Below are positions 17,590 to 26,500 of a stretch of 64,000 bases of DNA, one piece after another; the first letter of the stretch is position 1; each line of letters starts with the position of its first letter. Source of the stretch: GCA-016699835 sp964543905. Lineage in GTDB: Bacteria > Planctomycetota > Phycisphaerae > Phycisphaerales > UBA1924. Location of the stretch: NCBI GenBank assembly GCA_964543905.1, contig CAZIZO010000003.1, forward strand, positions 248,001 through 312,000. Reading direction: 5' to 3'. The position numbers and the translations under genes were made by a program. The notes under the pieces are model-generated. The model was not told the origin of the DNA. It did not search any database and saw only the letters and a list, made by a program, of their open reading frames with translations.

Positions 17590-19251
17590 TTATCTCCCGG
17601 AAGCCATGTCGCTGGGCTCGCGCAGGCGCAGGCCCTCGCGCAGGGCTTGGTGGTCGTTGACGTTGATGGCGCCATCGCGGTCCACATCGCGAAGCCCATC
17701 GCCATGCTCCCACGCGAGCAGGTCGTCGATGGTCGCGTGCTTGTCGTCGTTGACGTCGAGGCGTGCGGGCGTGGGGCCGAAGGCGAAGAGGCCGCCTTGC
17801 CCGATGGTGTAGAGGTTTCGTTCGGCGAGCGCGGGGCTGCTGCCGGCGCCGACGAAATGATCGCGGACGAAGGCGGGTGACCTTGGGCTCGCGTCGAGGT
17901 CGAGGACGCGCAGGGCGGTGGAGTACCCGGTGTCGTCTTGATTGTCGTTGAAGGGAGGGGTCGGCACGAGGAGGGCGGGGGAGCCGCCGCGGGTGGAGAT
18001 GATGGGCTGCTGGGTGCGGCCGCCGACGAGCAGATACTCACCGGGATCAGGGATGGCGTCCTGGTCGGCGTCCACCCACGTCGCGCTGACGGAATCCCAC
18101 AATCTTGAGGCTGTGGAGCAGTGATCCCGGAAGACCTCGATGGTGGGGAGGGTGCCGAAGCCCGCGATGCCGCCGGAGAGGACAATGCGTCCGTCGTCAA
18201 GCGGGATGGGGATGGAGTTGGTGCGATTGCAGAGGGTCGGTGTTTGCCAGAGAAGGGCTCCGGTGTTCGCGTCGAGTTTCACCAGGTGGCTTTGGAAGTA
18301 GGTTGAGGCGTTGGTGGTGAAGTTGTACGTGGCGGCGTAGAGGGCCCACGTGTCGCAGGCGGTGGTGGGCCCGCGGACGCAGACGCCCCCGAAGAATCCT
18401 TCGGGCAGGCCCTGGGCGGTTTGGAAGGGGCTGGTCCAGACCCAGAGGGGATCAGGGGAAGGATCCGTGGTGGTGGCGTCGTAGGCGCGGATCTCGCCTG
18501 GGAAAGTGAGTGCGTTCTGCACCCCGGTCGAGGCGACGAAGACCTTGCCGTTCGCGTAGGCGGGCGTGTTTCCCGACGTGCCTGGGAGCGGGACGGACCA
18601 CACGATCTCGCCGGGCAGGAACGGGTTCTTTGAGGCGTCGAACGCATCGACGTTGATGCCGTACAGAAGGCCGAAGCCGGACGCGCCGTCGTAGTCCGTG
18701 ATGAACGCCCGGTTGCGGGGCGAGAGGTCGCCCCCCGACGAACCCGAGGTGACGACGGCGCTGGCGTTCACAATGAGGTTGGAAAGATCGGCGGACCAGC
18801 AGAACCGCCCGTCGGCGAGGGCGAACGCCACCAGCGAGGCGCCGGACGCGACGAGCACAGTGCGATGGATGGGATCGATCGTGGGCGTGGAATAGGAACT
18901 GATCGGAAAGGCATAGGAGGTGCGAGCGAGGAGCGATTGCCATACCACCGTGCCATCCACACGACAAATGGCAAAGAGAAAATACTGACTCATAGTGGAG
19001 CCCGAGGGACGTACTCGTCCAACCGCGAGGAGCGTGTCCTCGAAGACGACCACGCTGGACGGGGCCACGAACTGGATCGTGTTCCCGTTCAGGTCGGTGG
19101 CGCAGACCCACAAGGGCGAGGCGAGGGAGGGAAAAGGAAGATCGCTGACCGCGACGCGATCATCAGACCCCGTGAGCGTGGTCCACTGGGCGTGGGCATG
19201 CGAACTCAGCGCGAGCACGCACGCGGCGAGATGACGGGCACGGAACGCCAT
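17590..19251 (-). CDS. Secreted beta-propeller protein with dockerin-type C-terminus
   Basis: A 553-residue exported protein. Signal peptide about 1-21 (A-H-A/Q-W). The bulk consists of repeats of the PQQ-enzyme type: G-T-V-V-W-Q-S-L, G-R-F-C-W-S-A-D-L, G-A-L-L-W-Q-T-P, with alternating V-L-V-A-S-G strands, pointing to a beta-propeller that need not bind PQQ. The last 55 residues are dockerin type I-like, with two calcium-loop motifs (L-D-V-N-D-D-K-H-A-T-I-D-D-L and R-D-V-D-R-D-G-A-I-N-V-N-D). Unlike the other dockerin proteins here it does not end in Gly-Cys. It lies 72 bases upstream of the pseudopilin and may share its transcript. Confidence 0.85.
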   Translation of the reverse strand: MAFRARHLAACVLALSSHAHAQWTTLTGSDDRVAVSDLPFPSLASPLWVCATDLNGNTIQFVAPSSVVVFEDTLLAVGRVRPSGSTMSQYFLFAICRVDGTVVWQSLLARTSYAFPISSYSTPTIDPIHRTVLVASGASLVAFALADGRFCWSADLSNLIVNASAVVTSGSSGGDLSPRNRAFITDYDGASGFGLLYGINVDAFDASKNPFLPGEIVWSVPLPGTSGNTPAYANGKVFVASTGVQNALTFPGEIRAYDATTTDPSPDPLWVWTSPFQTAQGLPEGFFGGVCVRGPTTACDTWALYAATYNFTTNASTYFQSHLVKLDANTGALLWQTPTLCNRTNSIPIPLDDGRIVLSGGIAGFGTLPTIEVFRDHCSTASRLWDSVSATWVDADQDAIPDPGEYLLVGGRTQQPIISTRGGSPALLVPTPPFNDNQDDTGYSTALRVLDLDASPRSPAFVRDHFVGAGSSPALAERNLYTIGQGGLFAFGPTPARLDVNDDKHATIDDLLAWEHGDGLRDVDRDGAINVNDHQALREGLRLREPSDMASGR

Positions 19252-19296
19252 GACAATCGCCCATCGGCGTCTTTCGACGCCGGAAGGGCGCTCCCC

Positions 19297-20124
19297 TCAG
19301 GACGGCACTCGCCGACGACGGGACACGCCGAGGGCGAGGACGAGCGAGGCAATCGTGGCTGGTGCGGGCACGGGCGCGACGTCGGAGAAGGCGTCGATCT
19401 CGAGGTTCCCGCTCGCGGAGAGCGGGAGGCTGACGCGGACGAAGGAGATGGACGAGAGGCCGACGGAGGCAAGGTCGATCCCGGTGCCCCCGCCCGACCC
19501 GTTGTAGCCGGCGAGGATCTGCGGGTAGGTGAGCCCGATGGGGTTGAAGGCCGGGTCAACGGGCATGGTGAAGTCCGCGAGGACGCGTCCCGGCGTGGGG
19601 TCGAAGGGGTCGAGCACGTCGCTGAAGCCGAGGGTGGGGAAAGGACTGTCGGGGCGAGTGTTGGGGACGGTGAACCAGAGGTTGCCGTCTTGGCTGACTT
19701 CGAGAACACCCTGGGCATTCGACCCGAAGACCCCGATGGCCCGGAAGGTGTTGAAATCGACCTGATACCCGGTGTTGCCGAACGCCAGAAGGTCGATGCC
19801 GAAGGGGTTGTTGGGGTCGTCGGTGACGGGTTGATCGAACTGGACGGTGAGCGACCCGCCGGGCCCGATGGAGACGATCTGGTCGGCGAGGTACGCCGGG
19901 CTGTAGGGATTGACGTTGGAATCGCCCCACTGGGGGTCATGGCTGATGCGGGACGGTTCGCCGAGCGCGGTGGAGGGATTTGCGAGGTTGGTAAAGGGCG
20001 TGTTGCCCTGCGAGAACTGAACAACACGGGAGGCGAAGGGGCCGGTGGCCCATGCCGACGAGCCCAAGGTCAGGAGCGCCAAAGCACTGGGCAGAACGAA
20101 ACGAGAACGAGATGTGGTCACCAC
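19297..20124 (-). CDS. PEP-CTERM-like surface protein behind a cobalamin riboswitch
   Basis: A 275-residue exported protein. Signal peptide about 1-26 (from V-V-T-T-S-R-S-R to S-A-W-A). The body is beta-rich with conserved-looking blocks: F-A-S-R-V-V-Q-F-S-Q-G, a Pro-rich loop, G-P-G-G-S-L-T-V-Q-F, then F-G-I-D-L-L-A-F-G-N. The tail is P-V-P-A-P-A-T, hydrophobic stretch, S-R-R-R-R. The start is a GTG at 20124, preceded by GGGGAAGG; ATG codons at 20175 and 20280 would add a leader without signal character. A complete cobalamin riboswitch lies upstream on the same strand with no other gene between. I infer a role in corrinoid capture or a B12-dependent switch of a surface protein; no catalytic motif is visible. 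Confidence 0.8.
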   Translation of the reverse strand: MVTTSRSRFVLPSALALLTLGSSAWATGPFASRVVQFSQGNTPFTNLANPSTALGEPSRISHDPQWGDSNVNPYSPAYLADQIVSIGPGGSLTVQFDQPVTDDPNNPFGIDLLAFGNTGYQVDFNTFRAIGVFGSNAQGVLEVSQDGNLWFTVPNTRPDSPFPTLGFSDVLDPFDPTPGRVLADFTMPVDPAFNPIGLTYPQILAGYNGSGGGTGIDLASVGLSSISFVRVSLPLSASGNLEIDAFSDVAPVPAPATIASLVLALGVSRRRRVPS

Positions 20125-20348
20125 AAAGGCCTTCCCCGCGCAAGGGCGCGGCGAGCATGCCGATTCGCGCGGCATGATCCCCGTCCAGAGAGGACGGCGG
20201 CGCGTGCGCGAAGACGCGGTGGAAGCGCGCGGCATGGGGACGTGTGCCGCGAATCCGCCGGATCCCTTTGGTCGAACCACCGGCGTCGTGCCCGAGGTTC
20301 GACCCGCGAGGGCCGCCCGACATACTCATTCGACGCACGTCGAACGAG

Positions 20349-20521
20349 GCTCCTGGCAGGTCTTCCGGCTTCGGGCGGTGAACTCCGGCCTTCCCGCCCC
20401 ATCGTGGAGCAGTGGCACGAAAGTGGAGTTCACGAACAGGCCCGTTACGGCGGCGCGTCCGCGGTGGTTTTACACCACACTTCCCTTTTCAGCCCGTGCG
20501 AGCGCACGAGCACCAAAGAAC
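20349..20521 (-). ncRNA. Cobalamin riboswitch
   Basis: Read on the minus strand, the conserved elements of the adenosylcobalamin class follow in order: AAAAGGGAAG, the GGTG..AA..CACC element, GCGGAC-G-CGCCGCCGTAACGG, the GCCACTG box, GGGAAGGC, and the 3' block AAGCCGGAAGACCTGCCAGG. The boxes and their spacing match the family throughout. A strong hairpin (about 20328-20351, arms CTC-TTCGAC / GTCGAA-GAG) follows immediately, with no U-tract, so control is more likely translational or by Rho than by an intrinsic terminator. The only gene downstream in the same orientation is the PEP-CTERM-like protein ending at 19297. Confidence 0.93.
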
Positions 20522-20527
20522 GCTCTC

Positions 20528-20555
20528 AGCATACAGACCCGGCGGCGATTGTCAA
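20528..20555 (-). promoter_or_regulatory. Sigma-70-type promoter of the riboswitch transcript
   Basis: A consensus TTGACA (20550-20555 on the minus strand), a 16-base spacer and TATGCT (20528-20533). Transcription would start near 20521, just before the first conserved riboswitch element. This is the best promoter match I found in the window. Confidence 0.65.
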
Positions 20556-20591
20556 CCCACGCGCGACGAATTCATGTGTTCGCGAGCGGGT

Positions 20592-21659
20592 CTAAACGGT
20601 TGGTCCGGACGATGTTGTGAAGAATCGGTGAAATGCCACGCACGCCTCCCGCGGGCTTGGATGGCCGCACACCGCGGACGACACCGCGATTCCTCGGCAG
20701 CCCACCTGTTGCAACGCGGAAGCCCGGTCCGCGTCGATGCCGCCGATCGCGAGGTGGGGCACACGCGACGCGAGCGGATCGGCGAGGTATTGCTTCAGAT
20801 AGTCCGGCCCGACGATCACGTCCTTGTGCTTGGTCGTTGTTGGGAACATCGGTCCGACGCCGCAGTAGTCGGCCCCGGCGCGGGCGGCGGCGCGAGCCTG
20901 GTCCAGGTTGGAGGTCGAGACGCCGATGAGCAGGCGACGCCCGGCGATGGCGCGGACGTGCGCGACCGAGAGGTCTGTTTGTCCCAGGTGCACGCCGTGC
21001 GCGCCCGCGGCGAGCGCGACGTCCGCACGATCGTTGATGATCACGCTCGCGCCGTGCGGCTTGGCGAGATCAAGGAGGATGGCGGCCCGACGGACGAGTT
21101 CGCCGCCGTCCAGGTCTTTTTCGCGCAGTTGGAGGCAATCGGCACCTCCTTCGAGGGCGAGTTGAGCGACGCGATCCCACGCGTGGTGGGCGCACAGCGA
21201 TTCGGTCAGCAGGACGCACAGACGCCACTGCCGCGTCAGTCCGGGCGCGAGCGAGGTGCGGAGACGCTGGTCGAGCGCATAGACCGCGTAGCGGGCGCGC
21301 TCGAGCGCACGAGCGGCGTCGGGCGCACCGCTCACCTTGGCCGCCTCTTCCAGCGAACGAAGGGCCTCGCTTGCCCGCGCGCCCGCGGCGGAGGCGACGG
21401 CGTGCAGGTCGGGTCGGTCCACCTCGGCGACGGTCTTGATCGCGGTCCCCACATCTCCCGGGGTGTCGCGCGACGCCAACCGCTGGGCCGAGTCGAGCGG
21501 GAGCAAGGCGAGGGCGTCGCGGAGCCCGTGTCGCTGGGCCTTGAGTTCCGCGCTCAGCGCCTCGTCGTTCAGCACAAAGCGGGCCAGGTCTTCCATCACC
21601 CGCAACGCTTCACGGGCTCGATTCGCGTTGGCATCCAGAATCCGGGCGAGGGGCGACAT
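20592..21659 (-). CDS. thiE: ThiD2-ThiE fusion: thiamine-phosphate synthase with N-terminal ThiD2-type domain
   Basis: A 355-residue fusion. Residues 1-140 match the ThiD2-type domain (R-I-L-D-A-N-A-N-R-A-R-E-A-L-R-V-M-E-D, then L-K-A-Q-R-H), described as an alternative HMP-phosphate kinase often fused to ThiE. Residues 145-350 are ThiE, which joins HMP pyrophosphate and the thiazole phosphate: Q-L-R-E-K-D-L, I-N-D-R-A-D-V-A-L-A, G-V-H-L-G-Q-T-D-L, D-Y-C-G-V-G-P-M-F-P-T and A-I-G-G-I are all present. No TPP riboswitch is visible upstream and no other thiamine gene is nearby. It is divergent from pgl. Confidence 0.93.
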   Translation of the reverse strand: MSPLARILDANANRAREALRVMEDLARFVLNDEALSAELKAQRHGLRDALALLPLDSAQRLASRDTPGDVGTAIKTVAEVDRPDLHAVASAAGARASEALRSLEEAAKVSGAPDAARALERARYAVYALDQRLRTSLAPGLTRQWRLCVLLTESLCAHHAWDRVAQLALEGGADCLQLREKDLDGGELVRRAAILLDLAKPHGASVIINDRADVALAAGAHGVHLGQTDLSVAHVRAIAGRRLLIGVSTSNLDQARAAARAGADYCGVGPMFPTTTKHKDVIVGPDYLKQYLADPLASRVPHLAIGGIDADRASALQQVGCRGIAVSSAVCGHPSPREACVAFHRFFTTSSGPTV

Positions 21660-21867
21660 TCAGAAATGGTACGAAGTGTCGCGCGTTCATGGGCCCAGGG
21701 TGGTCGTCGGCGGGGCTGGAACGAGCCGTCGAGTCACCAAAGGGATCGTGGGGCGACCCGATCTTCCGTGGGGGAGCCATTGCCGGACTTGCGACGATGC
21801 GACATCTCGGGGGCAGTTCAATCCCGCGACCGCTGGCTTTTCGCTCGCGACCCGCCCAGAATCCCGC

Positions 21868-22671
21868 ATGCACGACCCGATTCCACTCGCGCCCGATCCG
21901 CGCGATCCGGGGAGCCGACCCAGGCTCCCGGGGGGCGTGGTCGTGCGGGACACGCCGGACGAGGTGATCGACGCGATGCTCGCGGACTTCTACCTTCACG
22001 CGAGTTCATGCGTGCGGACGTTCGGAGATTTCCAACTCGCCATCTCCGCGACCCCGGCGGGCGAGCAGATGCTCCGGCGCCTGATGTACGACCTTTCGTA
22101 CCGTGATTTCCCGTGGGCGCGCACGCGGCTGTGGGTGGTGGACGATCTGTTCGTGGCGCGCGAGGATGAACGCCGACGGTCTCGGACGATCCTGGAAACG
22201 ATCGTCTCGCAGTCCGATCTCCCGCCGAGCCAGTTCCATCCGATGCCCGCGTCGGACGAGCACGAGAGCGTCGTGGATGCCGCGAACGCCTACGCGGGCA
22301 CGCTGCGTGAAGTGCTCGGCTGGCGCGAGAAGGGGCACGATCGCCTCGATTATGTGTATCTGCCGATGTCCAAGGGTGGGAGCCTCGCCGGCTGGCGGGG
22401 CGTGAAGGGGGACGGGAGCGAGCGCCTGGTCGAGAGCCACGAGGACGAGGGCGATGAGCCCTCGCTCTCGCTCACGATGCCCTTCCTCAACGCGGCGCGG
22501 TTCGTGGCGGTCTATGCCGTCGGCGAAGGGCTGGCGAGCGACCTGGCGCGACTGGACCATCGGCGTGAGCCGCGCCCGACGGAGATGCCCGCGGCGCATC
22601 TGAAGCCCCTCGCGGGCGAACTTCGCTGGTATCTGGATCGGGCCGCGTGCGGGCAGGCGGCGGGGGTGTGA
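21868..22671 (+). CDS. pgl: 6-phosphogluconolactonase-like protein
   Basis: A 267-residue protein of the glucosamine/galactosamine-6-phosphate isomerase fold, 6-phosphogluconolactonase group. The region T-F-G-D-F-Q-L-A-I-S-A-T-P-A-G-E-Q-M, followed by F-P-W-A-R-T-R-L-W-V-V-D-D and D-E-R-R-R-S-R, follows the order of the Pgl motifs. The usual S-G-G-S-T-P loop reads S-A-T-P-A-G and the D-E-R is displaced, so it is divergent. The reaction would hydrolyse 6-phosphogluconolactone in the oxidative pentose phosphate pathway. The start at 21868 precedes the homologous part by about 30 residues. The pseudouridine synthase gene follows after 7 bases. Confidence 0.75.
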   Translation: MHDPIPLAPDPRDPGSRPRLPGGVVVRDTPDEVIDAMLADFYLHASSCVRTFGDFQLAISATPAGEQMLRRLMYDLSYRDFPWARTRLWVVDDLFVAREDERRRSRTILETIVSQSDLPPSQFHPMPASDEHESVVDAANAYAGTLREVLGWREKGHDRLDYVYLPMSKGGSLAGWRGVKGDGSERLVESHEDEGDEPSLSLTMPFLNAARFVAVYAVGEGLASDLARLDHRREPRPTEMPAAHLKPLAGELRWYLDRAACGQAAGV

Positions 22672-22678
22672 CGGCAAC

Positions 22679-23473
22679 ATGGTGAACTTCTCCGTCCAAC
22701 CCAACGAGCACGTCGCCTTCAAGGTCCTACACGAGGACAACGATCTGGTCGTGGTCGAGAAGCCCGCGCGCCTGGTGACGCAGCCCGGCCTTGGGCATGA
22801 GAGCGACACGCTGCTCAATGGGCTCTTTGCCAAGTGGGGCACCAAACTCCAGAACATCGGACGCGATCGCGACTTCGGCCTGCTGCATCGCCTGGATCGC
22901 GAGACGAGCGGGCTGCTCATCGTCGCGTTGCGGGCGAAGGCGTATGACGCGATGCGGGACGCCTTTGCGAACCGCAAGGTTCGCAAGTTCTACTGGGCGA
23001 TCGTCGCCAGAGCGCCCGAACCCGAGTCGGGCGTGATCACGTTGCCCATCGCCGAGTTTGAGGGCACCGTCGGCGGGCGGCGCGGCAAGTCGAAGAAACT
23101 CGCCCGCGTCTCGAGCACGGGCAAGCCCGCGGTGACGGCGTATCGCGTGTTGGACGCAAACCACTTGGGCGCTTTGCTCGAATGTCGCGCGGTGACCGGC
23201 CGCCTGCACCAGATCCGTGTGCATCTCGAGGCGATCGGGAGCCCGATCCTGGGTGACGGCATCTATGCGCCGCGGGGCGTGAGCGACGCGTCGCCCCGAT
23301 TGGCGCTGCACGCCCATCGCCTGGTGTTCACGCACCCGGTGAGCGGGAAGAAGATCGACATCGAATCGGCGATGCCGACGGACTTCAAAGGGGTCTTGAA
23401 GAGGCTCGGGCTGAAGCGTCCAGCGCCGAGGCCTGAGCGAGCCGATTTGGAAGCGCCAGAGGAGGCGAACTGA
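22679..23473 (+). CDS. RluA family pseudouridine synthase
   Basis: A 264-residue enzyme converting specific uridines in structured RNA to pseudouridine. The catalytic motif H-R-L-D-R-E-T-S-G-L-L (about 64-74) contains the essential Asp. The start V-L-H-E-D-N-D-L-V-V-V-E-K-P and the later T-G-R-L-H-Q-I-R-V-H-L are standard. There is no S4 domain, so it resembles the RluA/TruC size class. The target RNA cannot be read from sequence. It is the second gene of a two-gene unit with the Pgl-like gene. Confidence 0.92.
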   Translation: MVNFSVQPNEHVAFKVLHEDNDLVVVEKPARLVTQPGLGHESDTLLNGLFAKWGTKLQNIGRDRDFGLLHRLDRETSGLLIVALRAKAYDAMRDAFANRKVRKFYWAIVARAPEPESGVITLPIAEFEGTVGGRRGKSKKLARVSSTGKPAVTAYRVLDANHLGALLECRAVTGRLHQIRVHLEAIGSPILGDGIYAPRGVSDASPRLALHAHRLVFTHPVSGKKIDIESAMPTDFKGVLKRLGLKRPAPRPERADLEAPEEAN

Positions 23474-23553
23474 GGTTTCCTCGACACACGCCACGGATCG
23501 CGCATGCGGTGCTTCGGCGCGGGACCTCACGCGGAGCGAGTTGCGCTCGACGA

Positions 23554-26500
23554 TCAAACCCCCAGCATCCGCCTCAGGTATTGGCCCGTGTGGCTCGCGT
23601 CGACCTTCGCGACCTGCTCGGGCGTGCCCTTCGCGATGACGCGCCCGCCGCCCTCGCCCCCCTCGGGGCCAAGGTCGATGAGCCAGTCGGCGCACTTGAT
23701 CACGTCGAGGTTGTGCTCGATGACGACGAGGGTGTTGCCCTGGTCGGCAAGGCGCTGGAGGACGCCCACGAGTTTGCGGATGTCCTCGAAGTGCAGGCCG
23801 GTGGTGGGCTCATCCAGGATGTAGAGCGTGTTGCCCGTGCCCGCGGTTGCCATTCGAGCGGCCAAGGACGCCGAGAACTTGTCTTTGGAGGACGAGGCCA
23901 CAGGCCCACGGCGAGGCGCCCCCTCGTGGGCGTCGAGATCGTCGTCCGCGCCGTCGATCGACCCGAGGTCGTCCGATTCGTCCTCGTCGCGTCGTGCCGC
24001 CTCGGTGCGCCGCGCGTCGGCCTTCCTGACCGCCTCGTCCGCCTCCACCTCGTTCTTCCAGCCCTTCGCGAGTTCGGTGGCGAGTTTGATGCGCTGGGCT
24101 TCGCCGCCCGAGAGTTGCGTGCTGGGCTGTCCGAGTTGGATGTAGTCGAGCCCTACGTCGTGCATGCATTGCAGGAAGCGGAGGATCTTGGGGTGGTTCT
24201 CGAAGAAGGCGAGCGCGTTCTCGACCGTCATGTCGAGCACGTCGCTGATGTTCTTGCCGCGGTACTTCACCTCGAGCGTTTCGCGGTTGTAACGGTGCCC
24301 GCGGCAGACTTCGCACTCGACATAGACATCGGGCAGGAAGTGCATCTCGATCTTCTTGAGCCCCTGCCCCTGGCACGCCTCGCAACGCCCGCCGCCCGAC
24401 TTGCCCGGCACGTTGAAACTGAACCGCCCGGGCTGATAGCCGCGAATCTTGGATTCCTTGGTTTGCACGAAGACCTTGCGGATGTCGTCGAAGAAGCCGG
24501 TGTACGTCGCGGGGTTCGAGCGTGGCGTGCGCCCGATGGGGGATTGATCGACCTCGATCACCCGATCGATCGTCCTTGGAATCTTGACGCTCGCGTGAGC
24601 CCCGGGCTTCTCGCGTGAGCCATAGATCTCCGCCTTCATCGCGCGCAGCAGGATGTCGTTGACGAGCGTGCTCTTGCCGCTGCCGCTGACGCCCGTGACG
24701 CAGATGAACCCGCCCACGGGAAAGGCGGCGTCCACATGCTTGAGGTTGTTCTCGCGGGCGCCCTTCACGACGATCGCGTTCCTTTCGCTCACGGGCCTGC
24801 GTCTCGATGGGGTTTCGATCGTCCTTCGCCCCGAGAGGTACTCGCCCGTCATGGAGCCTGGGGTGGCGCAGATCTCGGCCACGGTGCCCTGGGCGACGAC
24901 GCGCCCGCCGTGCACGCCGGGCCCGGGCCCGATGTCGAGGACATGATCGGCCTGGCGGATCATGTCCTCGTCGTGCTCCACGACCAGCACGGTGTTCCCG
25001 ATGTCGGCGAGGTGACGCAACGTCGCGATGAGGCGGTCGTTGTCGCGCTGGTGCAGCCCGATCGTCGGCTCGTCGAGCACGTAGCACGCGCCGACGAGTC
25101 CGCTGCCCACCTGCGACGCGAGGCGGATGCGCTGCGCCTCGCCCCCCGAGAGCGTCGCCGTGCGACGATCCAGCGAGAGGTACTCCAGCCCCACCCCCGT
25201 CAGAAAGCGGAGGCGATTGTTGATCTCCTTCAGGATCGGCTCGGCGATGGTCTTCTGCTCCGTGGAGAGCACCAGGCCGCTGAGGAAGCGGATCGCATCG
25301 GGAATCGTGAGGCGGGAAAGTTCGGCGATGTTGAGGTACGCGAGCGCCTGGGCCGAACGAGGTTCGCGTCCTCCCGGCCTCCCGATCACGCTCCCCGAGC
25401 GGATCCGCTCCGCGTCCACGGCGTTCTCGCTCTCCAGCAGCACGTGCAACGCCTCAATCTTGAGGCGATCGCCCAGGCACGTCTGGCACGGCTTGGTCGA
25501 CAGGAACTGGCTGAGGTACTCCTTGACGTTGTCCGTCTCCGTGTTGTTCCACCACGCCATCGTGTCGGGGATGACCCCCTTCCACTTCGCGTCGTACTTC
25601 GCCTGGTCGGCGGGCGTGCTGCCGTGGAGCAGGATGCGGCGGATCTCGGCGGACAGGCTCGCGAACGGCGCGTGGAAGTTGACGCCGAAGTCCTTGCAGA
25701 ATCGCTTGAGTTGTCGGGCGAACCACCCCTTCCAGTGCCCGTTCTTGCTCCAGCAGGCGATCGCGCCCTCGCCGAGCGAGAGTTTGTGGTTGGGAACGAT
25801 GAGCCCCTCGTCCATCTCCAGGATGGTGCCCAACCCGTTGCAGGTCGGGCACGCGCCAAAGGGCGAGTTGAACGAGAAGAGACGCGGGGCGAGTTCCTCG
25901 AGCGCGATCTCGGGATGGTCCGGATCGGCGAACTTCGTGCTGAACGACCGGTCGTGCCAGGATGATTCCCCCTTGCCCGTGGGTTGCTCGACGCTCGCGA
26001 TCACGAGGCCATCGGCCAGGCGGATCGCGGACTCCACCGACTCGGCCAGGCGCTGTCGCACGTCGTCCGCGAGCGTCAGGCGATCGATCACCGCCTCGAT
26101 CGTGTGCTTCTCGTACCGCCCGAGTTTCAGCGGGTTTTCGCCCGGCTCCTTCAGCACCTCGCGGAGGTCCTTGATCTGCCCATTCACGCGAGCCCGCGTC
26201 CAGCCCTGCTGCGAAAGGTCTTCGAGCACGTCGCGGTGGAAGCCCTTCTTGCCCCGGACGACGGGTGCGAGGATCATCAGCCGCGGGGTCGCTCCACCAA
26301 GTTTCGCGGCACCAGCAAGGATCGCATCCACGATCTGCGTGCTGCTCGTCGCGCTGATCGGGACTCCCGATCGCTCCAGGACCGTCCCGTCCTTCTTCGT
26401 CTTGGTCGGCGCCCACGAGTGCGGCCGTCCGCAGCGTGCGTAGAGCAGTCGGAGGTAATCAAAGATCTCCGTCGTCGTCGCGACCGTCGAGCGCGGGTTG

